Source: Acherontichlamydia pituitae (GTDB taxonomy: Bacteria; Chlamydiota; Chlamydiia; Chlamydiales; Rhabdochlamydiaceae). From it: a stretch of 29,331 nucleotides of DNA. The notes below the pieces were generated by a model, which did no database searches, was not told the DNA's origin, and saw nothing but the letters and a program-made list of their open reading frames with translations. How positions within the stretch are numbered: position 1 is the first letter of the stretch; each line of letters opens with the position of its first letter. Made by a program: the position numbers and the translations under genes. The DNA lies in assembly GCA_019634675.1 (NCBI GenBank), contig JAHCAX010000015.1:1-29331 (forward strand). The letters are read 5' to 3'. Of the stretch, positions 23,497 to 29,331 are shown in pieces.

Positions 23497-24969
23497 TCAT
23501 TTGATAGGCCTCATGGGACTTGGCCCATAGATCAGCCGTTTCAAATAGGGCACAAGCAGCATGCTGATGATTGCCAATACCAAAGAGATCGCCCCGTAGA
23601 TGATAAAGGCGTGATCGTAGATCGCTAACGATTCGGTAGGTTGCGCTTTATCCGGTACAGACGCAAAGGTCGCAAGACCTCCGCCGATAGCAAACGCCGC
23701 AGACTGGGTCAAGAACCAGACTCCCATCATCATTCCCACCAGGTGCTTAGGCGATAATGTCGTGATCATGGCAAGGCCGATTGGGGACAATAGCAGCTCT
23801 CCGATCGTCTGAAAGAAATAGCTGACGACCAGCCACCAAGCAGAAGTCTCTCCTGCGGAACTAAAATACCTTCCTCCCAATCCCAAAACAATAAAACCAA
23901 TCGACATCATCAAAACACCCATTGAGAATTTCATGGGCGTCGAGGGATTGCTCCGCTTATTGTCAAGCCAGATCCATAAACGGCTCAACACGGGGCTCAA
24001 TAAGACGATGAAAAAGGGATTGAAGAACTGGGTGAACTCGGCATCGATCGTGATCCCCAGGATCTGCTTGTCCATATTGCGGTCCGCATAGAGCATCAAT
24101 GAGGTAAACGTCTGGTTATACAAAGACCAAAATCCGATGGAGATCAGGATGAGGATCAAGCACGCGATCATCTTGTTCCTCTGCACTTTCTTTTCTTTCA
24201 GCATGAGGTAAATCACAACGCCGACAACGCCGACAGAAGCTAAAGCTAAAAGGATATCGGTTTCCGCTGGAAACTTAAAAAGGACAAGGAAAAGGCAAAC
24301 AGCTAGGACAATGCCTCCATAAAACAGGACATAAAAGGTAAGGGATTCCTTGTTATCCCTTAACGGGCTTGCAGCTGGCATGACCCCCGAAGTGCGCAGC
24401 CTCTTCCTCCCTAGCAAAAATGTCACTAAGCCGATGAACATGCCGATCGCCGCCAGCAGAAAACCTGCATGCCATCCGTAAGTTGCGACGATCCAGCCTG
24501 TGATCAACGGAGGGATCAATGATCCTATATTGATTCCCATGTAAAAGATGGTGAATCCCCCATCCCGGCGGGCATCGCCAGGACGATAAAGATCTCCCAC
24601 GATGCTGGAGACGTTAGGCTTGAACAGGCCGTTTGCGACGATGATGACGCTTAATCCCAAAAAGAAGATCTGATTATTTGGAATAGCGGTGAGCAAATAG
24701 CCCACGATGAGCAGAACCCCTCCAACGATGATGGCCCGCTGGAACCCTAAATAACGATCTGCGAGATACCCTCCTAAGACAGGTGTCAAATATAGCATGG
24801 AACTGAAGGTCCCGTAAAGCAGGTACGCGTTCGTATCAGATAATAAAAGACCCTTAGTCATGTAGAGGATAATGATGGTTTGGAGTGTATAGAACCCAAA
24901 CCTCTCCCAGAGTTCAGTGAAAAATAGAAGGAATAGCCCTCTGGGCTGTTTTAGCGGCAGCTTGGTCAT
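23497..24969 (-). CDS. Proton-dependent oligopeptide transporter (POT/PTR2 family)
   Basis: A 490-residue inner-membrane MFS protein with about 14 hydrophobic helices. It should import di- or tripeptides using the proton gradient. Family motifs are FFTELWERFGFYTLQ in helix 1 (the E-x-x-E-R-F proton/peptide motif), GGYLADRYLG, NGLFKPNVSSIVGDLY and FTIFYMGINIGSLI. The C-terminal half has FFQTIGELLLSPIGLAMI, with the Glu typical of the POT C-lobe. AGGA lies 4 nt upstream of the ATG. Obligate intracellular bacteria depend on host peptides, so this gene fits the lifestyle. It lies between probable effector genes but is itself a normal metabolic gene. Confidence 0.92.
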   Translation of the reverse strand: MTKLPLKQPRGLFLLFFTELWERFGFYTLQTIIILYMTKGLLLSDTNAYLLYGTFSSMLYLTPVLGGYLADRYLGFQRAIIVGGVLLIVGYLLTAIPNNQIFFLGLSVIIVANGLFKPNVSSIVGDLYRPGDARRDGGFTIFYMGINIGSLIPPLITGWIVATYGWHAGFLLAAIGMFIGLVTFLLGRKRLRTSGVMPAASPLRDNKESLTFYVLFYGGIVLAVCLFLVLFKFPAETDILLALASVGVVGVVIYLMLKEKKVQRNKMIACLILILISIGFWSLYNQTFTSLMLYADRNMDKQILGITIDAEFTQFFNPFFIVLLSPVLSRLWIWLDNKRSNPSTPMKFSMGVLMMSIGFIVLGLGGRYFSSAGETSAWWLVVSYFFQTIGELLLSPIGLAMITTLSPKHLVGMMMGVWFLTQSAAFAIGGGLATFASVPDKAQPTESLAIYDHAFIIYGAISLVLAIISMLLVPYLKRLIYGPSPMRPIK

Positions 24970-25020
24970 GTGATCCTAAAGAGATTAAATAAGGGTCTAT
25001 AATCTCAGAAGCCATTTCTT

Positions 25021-25055
25021 GAAAAGCAGAAAAAACTCAATCCGTTAACAGTCTC
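25021..25055. mobile_element. Remnant of MITE-A (one end)
   Basis: The 3' end AATCCGTTAACAGTCTC (25039-25055) is identical to the right end of the complete element at 15152-15168. Upstream the match decays (GAAAAGCAGAAAAAACT versus the element's GAAAAAGTCCAAAAAATCGAC). The other end is not found, so this is a decayed or partly deleted copy. Confidence 0.65.
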
Positions 25056-25136
25056 ATAGATTCTTCAAATTTGCATCTTCCGAAACAAGCGAGCTTGCCA
25101 AAAAACGAATCTTCAGGGTATTTCAGTATAAATCGA

Positions 25137-25166
25137 TTGATCCAGACGATAAAAAAATGCTATTTT
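25137..25166 (+). promoter_or_regulatory. Possible promoter of the RasGAP-like gene
   Basis: TTGATC (25137-25142), 18-nt spacer, TATTTT (25161-25166) with an extended TG at 25158-25159. The leader to the ATG at 25207 would be about 34 nt. The evidence is weak because the whole area is AT-rich. Confidence 0.35.
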
Positions 25167-25206
25167 TTTTCTAAAATTTAATCTAACTTCCTTCTAAAGG
25201 ACAATA

Positions 25207-27105
25207 ATGTCTTCCACTACACCGACAGCGCGAAGTAGCAGGGAATTTAGCTTTGATCACTTATTAGAAATGTTCCAGCATTTAGATTCTGGAGAAACAA
25301 AACCTGCAGAAACTGAATATCTGGAACAGGAAACCGTTTCCTTCACGGAGCAACGATTAGATAGCAATACAAGCAGCTCTTCTTCTCTTCCAATAAGCAC
25401 CCCCGACGATCTGTCCGATCCTCCGATTCCGATCAGCAGTTCCTTTCCTCCTCTAAGCGCAACTGGAAAAGAGATCTATCCATCTCCTGGATTTTTAAGA
25501 AGACCTGTTCAGCTAAGCGCTCCAAGCCTAAATAGCCAGCCGCCTCCTGTACCAAAAAGAAGAACCCTTCCTTCGATTTCCTCCGATGAGATCGAGCATT
25601 CTCCAAGAGACCAAAACATCGACACAAGATGCAACCTCCTCTATCAATCCAATGCCTCGTGCTCATATGCCCCGGAAAGATCACCCTCTTCCAGCAATCC
25701 AGCTCCTCCGCCTGTATTATCTTTGAGCCTCCGGCTGAATTTACACCTCCTTTCCAAAGATGAGAAGACCGACCATAGATCTCGCAAAGATGGAGGCTGG
25801 AAACCTCTGAAAATTTCTCCGGGCGACATCTCCAGCCGCTATAGGAGTTCTTCCTCTCCTGAAAAACGGCTTGATACTAAGAAAACTGTCTCTATCCGTA
25901 CCTTGGCAAGAGAGGAATCGACTCCATCTACAAGCAGCAGCCCTTCTAAAAAATTCTCTCTGGGACAGATCACTCTGACGCCGCGAAAAAAACACAACGA
26001 CCAGCCGCTACACCACGAGGAGACACCAGCTACGTCTAGCAGCTCGTCTGATGCTCCTTTGACCGAGCGAGGATTTGAAGAGTGTGCGGCCGAGCTTTTA
26101 GGAATGCCTCGAAGAAAACACAAGTTTTCCGATGAAAAAGCTGCACTTGAAATTGTGAACTGCCTTAAGAGGCCTGGCGGCATGGAGCTCGTGCTGAATC
26201 TATTTTCCCAATACCATCATTTGGCCAAAGACAAACGGCTCAAAGATCGATGGGCCCAGCTGCTTACGACAACGCTTCTTTATCCCCAATGCCTCCCTCT
26301 TATCCTGGCTATTATTAAAAAAGAATCGATCCATCCGGATGACTTTTCCCAATTGGTCATCCCAGAGTTCCATCACAAGAGGATCTCTGCTGTTGAAGCG
26401 ACCTACATCCTTTCGCTCTACACTTTAGAAGACCTCAAAGGACAAGACCCGAAAACCCTGTTTCGAAATGTCCACCTCTCTTCATCCCTGCATAAAGAAT
26501 ATGGGATCGCATTGATCGAGCGCTTTGTCAAACAGATGAAAAAAGAAGTCATTGCGTATTGGAAAAAGACCGCTTCTCCACTAGATTTGTGCATCAATGA
26601 CAAAAAGATCCACCAAATCCTCCTAGAGAACCAGCAAGGCTATGAGCAATTAGCCTCTGAGAGGCAGTTAGAAATTCGCACAGCGGCCCTCTGCAAAAAT
26701 ATCGAAACCTGCAAAAACTTCTTCTGCTGCTTGCTTGAAAAGCTATATGCTGAACCGGTCCCCGCGCCCTGCCAAGACCTTCTTTCAATGAGAAGAAGCC
26801 AGATCTTTACCGCGATTAAGGAAACTTTATCGGAAGAGGAAGCTTTTATCCAATCGGAAGTCTTAGTCGGAGAAATTCTCTTTCTGAGGATCCTTAATCC
26901 TTCCTTGCTCCAACTCGGCAAGCTTCCGATCGAAGTTGACGCTTTGATCAATCTGACGAAAATGCTCCAAGCCATGTCGAACCAGGTTAAGTTCGGCACA
27001 GAAAAACGGGACGAGGTCTTCGAATCATTCAATGATATCTATGATCGATTCTCAGGGATGCATCATGAGTTCATTAATAGAAACTTCCCTCTTCGGTCTT
27101 CTTAA
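25207..27105 (+). CDS. RasGAP-like domain protein with a disordered Ser/Pro-rich N-terminus, candidate effector
   Basis: Of 632 residues, 1-290 are Ser/Pro-rich and apparently disordered, including PPPVPKR (112-118), a class II SH3-ligand pattern. Residues about 300-628 look helical and follow the Ras GTPase-activating fold. LFRNVHLSSSLHKEY corresponds to the arginine-finger segment (human NF1 LFRGNSLASK), making Arg420 the finger. FLRILNPSLL (559-568) matches FLRFINPAIV, with structural Arg561. LTKMLQAMSNQVKFGTEKRD with SFNDIYDRF matches the segment MSKILQSIANHVLF and its PFNDFV end. The Arg420-Arg561 distance (141) is larger than in NF1 (about 115), so a loop is longer. RasGAPs speed GTP hydrolysis by Ras-type GTPases. 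A host target is expected because bacteria lack Ras. AAAGGA sits 6 nt before the ATG. Confidence 0.75.
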   Translation: MSSTTPTARSSREFSFDHLLEMFQHLDSGETKPAETEYLEQETVSFTEQRLDSNTSSSSSLPISTPDDLSDPPIPISSSFPPLSATGKEIYPSPGFLRRPVQLSAPSLNSQPPPVPKRRTLPSISSDEIEHSPRDQNIDTRCNLLYQSNASCSYAPERSPSSSNPAPPPVLSLSLRLNLHLLSKDEKTDHRSRKDGGWKPLKISPGDISSRYRSSSSPEKRLDTKKTVSIRTLAREESTPSTSSSPSKKFSLGQITLTPRKKHNDQPLHHEETPATSSSSSDAPLTERGFEECAAELLGMPRRKHKFSDEKAALEIVNCLKRPGGMELVLNLFSQYHHLAKDKRLKDRWAQLLTTTLLYPQCLPLILAIIKKESIHPDDFSQLVIPEFHHKRISAVEATYILSLYTLEDLKGQDPKTLFRNVHLSSSLHKEYGIALIERFVKQMKKEVIAYWKKTASPLDLCINDKKIHQILLENQQGYEQLASERQLEIRTAALCKNIETCKNFFCCLLEKLYAEPVPAPCQDLLSMRRSQIFTAIKETLSEEEAFIQSEVLVGEILFLRILNPSLLQLGKLPIEVDALINLTKMLQAMSNQVKFGTEKRDEVFESFNDIYDRFSGMHHEFINRNFPLRSS

Positions 27106-27239
27106 CTCGACTTTGTACATTTTTTGATCCACTTGACTCGTCTATTTGTTCCCGAACGTTCGGTGAAGCTTCGTGGTGCAGAGCAGGTGAAGCGTCCTTG
27201 GGTGCGAACTGGCCAGAGCAAAAAATGTACAAAGTCGAG
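27106..27239. mobile_element. MITE-B: 134-bp element with 21-bp perfect terminal repeats
   Basis: CTCGACTTTGTACATTTTTT (then G) at 27106-27126 is the exact reverse complement of 27219-27239. CTTAA flanks both sides (27101-27105 and 27240-27244) as a 5-bp target duplication. The interior has a perfect palindrome CCGAACGTTCGG (27152-27163) and no gene. The left CTTAA contains the TAA stop codon of the RasGAP-like gene. This is a non-autonomous transposon-like element; its parent is not in the window. Confidence 0.85.
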
Positions 27240-27306
27240 CTTAAAAAAAACAATTCGTGTTATATCAAAGATTATTCTGAAGGACACACTAACCCCTGGA
27301 CCTCCG

Positions 27307-28008
27307 ATGAAGCCTGTACTTGTACTGATCCCTGGATGGGGAGGAAATGAATCTCTTTGGGAATATCCATTGCAGCATCTTTCCGATATTGTTGATTGCA
27401 AAGTGATCATCCTAGACCAGCAGAAATCGCGGGACCAGATGATGGAGCATGTGCTGAAAAATACTCCTCAGCAGTTCATACTTGCCGGTCAATCGATGGG
27501 CGGCTGGGTTGCAATGAAAACAGCGGCCAAGGCGCCTGAACGGATCTCCAAACTCATTCTAGCCAACACTTGGGCAAGCCCCGATCCCAAACTGAACGAA
27601 CTCCAAAAGGATGTCCTCCGGGACCTAAAAAACGGGGAAGTCGATCAAGTCATTTCCCGCCATTTGCCTTTTGCGCTGCATCCAGACAGCTTGCAAAAAC
27701 CTGACCTGATCGCAAAATTCCATAAAATGTTCGAGCATTGTAAAACAGGAACTCTGATCGATCAGATGCAAGCGATGCTAAACGACTATGTGTCGCTGCC
27801 GCTGCTCTCCAAAATCAGCTCCCCTACTTTGATCATCCATGGCAGGGAAGACCAGCTCTTTCCGACCTCGGAGCAAGAGATCATCCACAAAGGCATCAAG
27901 CAGTCCCAATTGAAAATCATTGAGAAGTGCGGCCATTGTTCGCCCCTCGAAAAGCCGGAAGAAACAACTGCGTTGATGCGGGCATTCATCACCCAGAACG
28001 GTGGTTAA
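27307..28008 (+). CDS. Alpha/beta hydrolase, BioH-like
   Basis: A 233-residue serine hydrolase starting MKPVLVLIPGWGGNESLWEY. I use ATG 27307; the frame is open 61 codons further up, but that part is MITE-B and its flank. The triad is visible: Ser63 in AGQSMGGW, Asp182 in HGREDQLFP and His210 in KCGHCSPLEKP. PGWGGNESLW parallels the HGWGLNAEVW start of BioH, the esterase that frees pimeloyl-ACP for biotin synthesis. That assignment is possible but not proven, as many esterases look alike. A weak AAGGA lies about 22 nt upstream, too far to be convincing. The aldo/keto reductase follows after 3 nt. Confidence 0.8.
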   Translation: MKPVLVLIPGWGGNESLWEYPLQHLSDIVDCKVIILDQQKSRDQMMEHVLKNTPQQFILAGQSMGGWVAMKTAAKAPERISKLILANTWASPDPKLNELQKDVLRDLKNGEVDQVISRHLPFALHPDSLQKPDLIAKFHKMFEHCKTGTLIDQMQAMLNDYVSLPLLSKISSPTLIIHGREDQLFPTSEQEIIHKGIKQSQLKIIEKCGHCSPLEKPEETTALMRAFITQNGG

Positions 28009-28011
28009 GCA

Positions 28012-28971
28012 ATGGAATACATTTCACTGCCTCCTCTTAACAAACAAGCCTCCCGAATCGGTCTTGGCACCTGGGCGATCGGAGGCTGGATGTGGGGAGG
28101 CTCTGATGAAAAGGCCTCGATCGCAACGGTTGCCAGGGCCCTTCAGGAAGGGATCACGTTCATCGACACGGCCGCCGCTTACGGGTTCGGGCTTTCTGAA
28201 GAAATTGTCGGCAAGGCCTTAAAGCAAGTTGGAAATCGGGAAAACGTCATTATCGCCACAAAATGCGGACTTTCTTGGAGCAGCAAGGAAAATGTCTATC
28301 GAGACTCAAGCTCTGCAAAAATCATCCAAGAATGCGAAGATTCCCTTCGACGCTTGCAGCTCGATTACATCGATATCTATCAGGTCCATTGGCCAGATCC
28401 TAAAACTCCAATCCCCGAAACAGCTGAAGCTCTGTCCCAACTCTTGAAGCAAGGCAAGATCAGAGCGATCGGCGTCAGCAATTTTTCAGTGGAGCAAATG
28501 GAAGTATTTCGAAAAACAGCGCCGCTCCACACATGCCAGCCGCCGTTTAACCTCTTTGAAAGAGATGCCGAGCAAAATCAGCTTGCTTATTGTCTGAAAA
28601 ACCAAATCGCAGTCATCGGATATGGTTCTTTATGCAGAGGACTGCTTACGGGGAAAATCACAAAAGACACTGTTTTCAAAGGGGATGATCTGCGAAAAAG
28701 CGATCCAAAATTTCAAGATCCCCAATTCTCACGCTATCTTAGAACTGTCCAGCAGCTCGATAATTGGTCTAGGGGAACGCATCAAAGGAGTGTCCTCGCG
28801 CTGGCGATCCGATGGGCGTTGGATAAAGGGATCAGCGTCGCCCTCTGGGGAGCAAGGAGGCCTGAGCAACTTGATCCGATCAGGTCCATGTGGGACTGGA
28901 AGCTCAGCGCCGATGATATGCGCCAGATCGATCAAATCACCCAGGATGTGCAAAAGCTACAGCATTATTGA
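28012..28971 (+). CDS. Aldo/keto reductase
   Basis: A 319-residue NAD(P)H-dependent oxidoreductase of the (beta/alpha)8 AKR family. The catalytic tetrad is present: Asp52 and Tyr57 in FIDTAAAYGFG, Lys84 in IIATKCGL and His126 in IYQVHWPDP. Other family signs are IRAIGVSNFSVEQM and the late ALRWALDKGI-like segment (LAIRWALDKGISVALWGARR), the coenzyme-binding region. The substrate is unknown; such enzymes often reduce aldehydes or sugars. It is coupled to the hydrolase gene by a 3-nt gap and converges on the lipoprotein gene. Confidence 0.92.
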   Translation: MEYISLPPLNKQASRIGLGTWAIGGWMWGGSDEKASIATVARALQEGITFIDTAAAYGFGLSEEIVGKALKQVGNRENVIIATKCGLSWSSKENVYRDSSSAKIIQECEDSLRRLQLDYIDIYQVHWPDPKTPIPETAEALSQLLKQGKIRAIGVSNFSVEQMEVFRKTAPLHTCQPPFNLFERDAEQNQLAYCLKNQIAVIGYGSLCRGLLTGKITKDTVFKGDDLRKSDPKFQDPQFSRYLRTVQQLDNWSRGTHQRSVLALAIRWALDKGISVALWGARRPEQLDPIRSMWDWKLSADDMRQIDQITQDVQKLQHY

Positions 28972-28977
28972 AGAGAA

Positions 28978-29223
28978 TCAATGGTGCTTTCCGCCTCCAT
29001 GATGCCCACCGCCATGCTTACCGCCATGATGCCCATGCTTTCCATCACGGTGGCCATGCTTATCATCGCGATGCCGATGTTTTCCATCATCATGGTCATG
29101 ATGTCTATTATGGTGATCATAGTACCCATCGCCGTAATAGGAATCATCTTCATACCAACCTCCGTTGCTTCCAGCGCAGGAAGCAAGGCATAGAAGGGAC
29201 AATAAACAAACAGATGTTTTCAT
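28978..29223 (-). CDS. Histidine-rich lipoprotein
   Basis: From ATG 29223 (AAGG about 10 nt upstream; an in-frame GTG two codons earlier is possible) the 81-residue product starts MKTSVCLLSLLCLASCAG. The lipobox LASC puts the lipidated Cys at residue 16, so it should be anchored to a membrane. The mature part has a Tyr/Asp-rich segment and then repeated Lys-His-Gly and His-His units, with 17 histidines by my count. This composition binds divalent metals such as nickel, zinc or copper in other proteins, but a role here is inference. Low-complexity coding makes the opposite strand open too; the lipoprotein signal and ribosome site decide the strand. Confidence 0.8.
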   Translation of the reverse strand: MKTSVCLLSLLCLASCAGSNGGWYEDDSYYGDGYYDHHNRHHDHDDGKHRHRDDKHGHRDGKHGHHGGKHGGGHHGGGKHH

Positions 29224-29238
29224 ATGCACCGAACCTTA

Positions 29239-29331
29239 GAGACTGTTAACGAATTTAGTTTCTGTCGATTTTTTGGACTTTTTCAGGAAATTTTCCGTCC
29301 GTTTGATGGGGGTTATATCAGCTTTCGTATA
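29239..29331. mobile_element. MITE-A, second copy (cut by the window edge)
   Basis: GAGACTGTTAACGAATTTAG starts after TTA (29236-29238) and continues like the reverse complement of the complete copy, with only a few differences over 93 bp: CTGTCGATTTTTTGGACTTT, then TTTGATGGGGGTTATAT and GCTTTCGTATA. It is therefore inserted in the opposite orientation, upstream of the lipoprotein gene. The TTA flank fits a TNA target. Confidence 0.9.

Noticed and set aside
27124..27306. N-terminal extension of the alpha/beta hydrolase reading frame (61 codons)
   Set aside because: It is encoded by MITE-B and its flank, has no ribosome site and does not resemble a hydrolase; the family start is ATG 27307.
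28968..29249. Open frames on the plus strand opposite the His-rich lipoprotein
   Set aside because: They are low-complexity shadows (His/Met-rich) without a ribosome site; the minus-strand frame has a lipobox and AAGG.
1..29331. tRNA, rRNA, CRISPR arrays, full insertion sequences or phage genes
   Set aside because: I looked for cloverleaf-like pairs, regular direct repeats and transposase or integrase motifs and found none; only non-autonomous inverted-repeat elements are present.

Overview
The window looks like a chromosomal segment of an environmental (amoeba- or animal-associated) member of the Chlamydiae. Two gene blocks support this. One is dnaQ, then msbA, accA, a conserved hypothetical gene and an HU/IHF gene; the other is pepF-groES-groEL. 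Both match gene orders I recall from Chlamydia trachomatis (CT261 and CT264-CT267; CT112-CT110). GC content is moderate in housekeeping genes, and the flanks of accessory genes are very AT-rich. Eukaryotic-type domains are present. A Waddlia-like or related family would fit better than a very AT-rich lineage, but I cannot name the species.

Layout. 1-2775: start of an exported protein, an exported PLD-type nuclease, a 95-nt palindrome, a DnaQ-like exonuclease fused to a DUF3820 module, a CsaA-like tRNA-binding protein and a GNAT acetyltransferase broken by one in-frame stop. 2824-9365 (all minus): msbA, accA, an apparently catalytically dead YkuD-type protein, an HU/IHF protein, tyrS and a small coiled-coil protein. 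9635-12071: an F-box/WD40-like protein converging on two small proteins built from an unrecognised ~82-residue domain (two copies and one copy). 12323-17012: a Nif3 family protein, rpiA, a bifunctional nuclease, an HPr without ptsI and pepF. 17168-19328: groES-groEL with a CIRCE operator upstream and a strong terminator. 19396-21219: an AsmA-like membrane protein and a glycosyltransferase. 21278-27105: a probable host-interaction island, with a YopT/AvrPphB-like (C58) cysteine protease, a disordered Ser/Pro-rich protein, a POT peptide transporter and a protein with a C-terminal RasGAP-like domain. 27307-29223: an alpha/beta hydrolase, an aldo/keto reductase and a histidine-rich lipoprotein.

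Two non-autonomous inverted-repeat elements occur. MITE-A (~170 bp, TAA/TTA flanks) is complete at 14999-15168, cut by the window edge at 29239, and present as a remnant near 25021. MITE-B (134 bp, 21-bp perfect terminal repeats, CTTAA duplication) sits directly against the stop codon of the RasGAP-like gene.

The main message is the effector content. A putative protease of the family that attacks Rho GTPases lies 2.8 kb from a putative Ras GTPase-activating protein. An F-box protein and a new domain family lie about 10 kb away. If these proteins are secreted, they would act on host small-GTPase signalling and ubiquitination. The housekeeping genes are ordinary, apart from the YkuD-like protein that has lost the expected catalytic residues.
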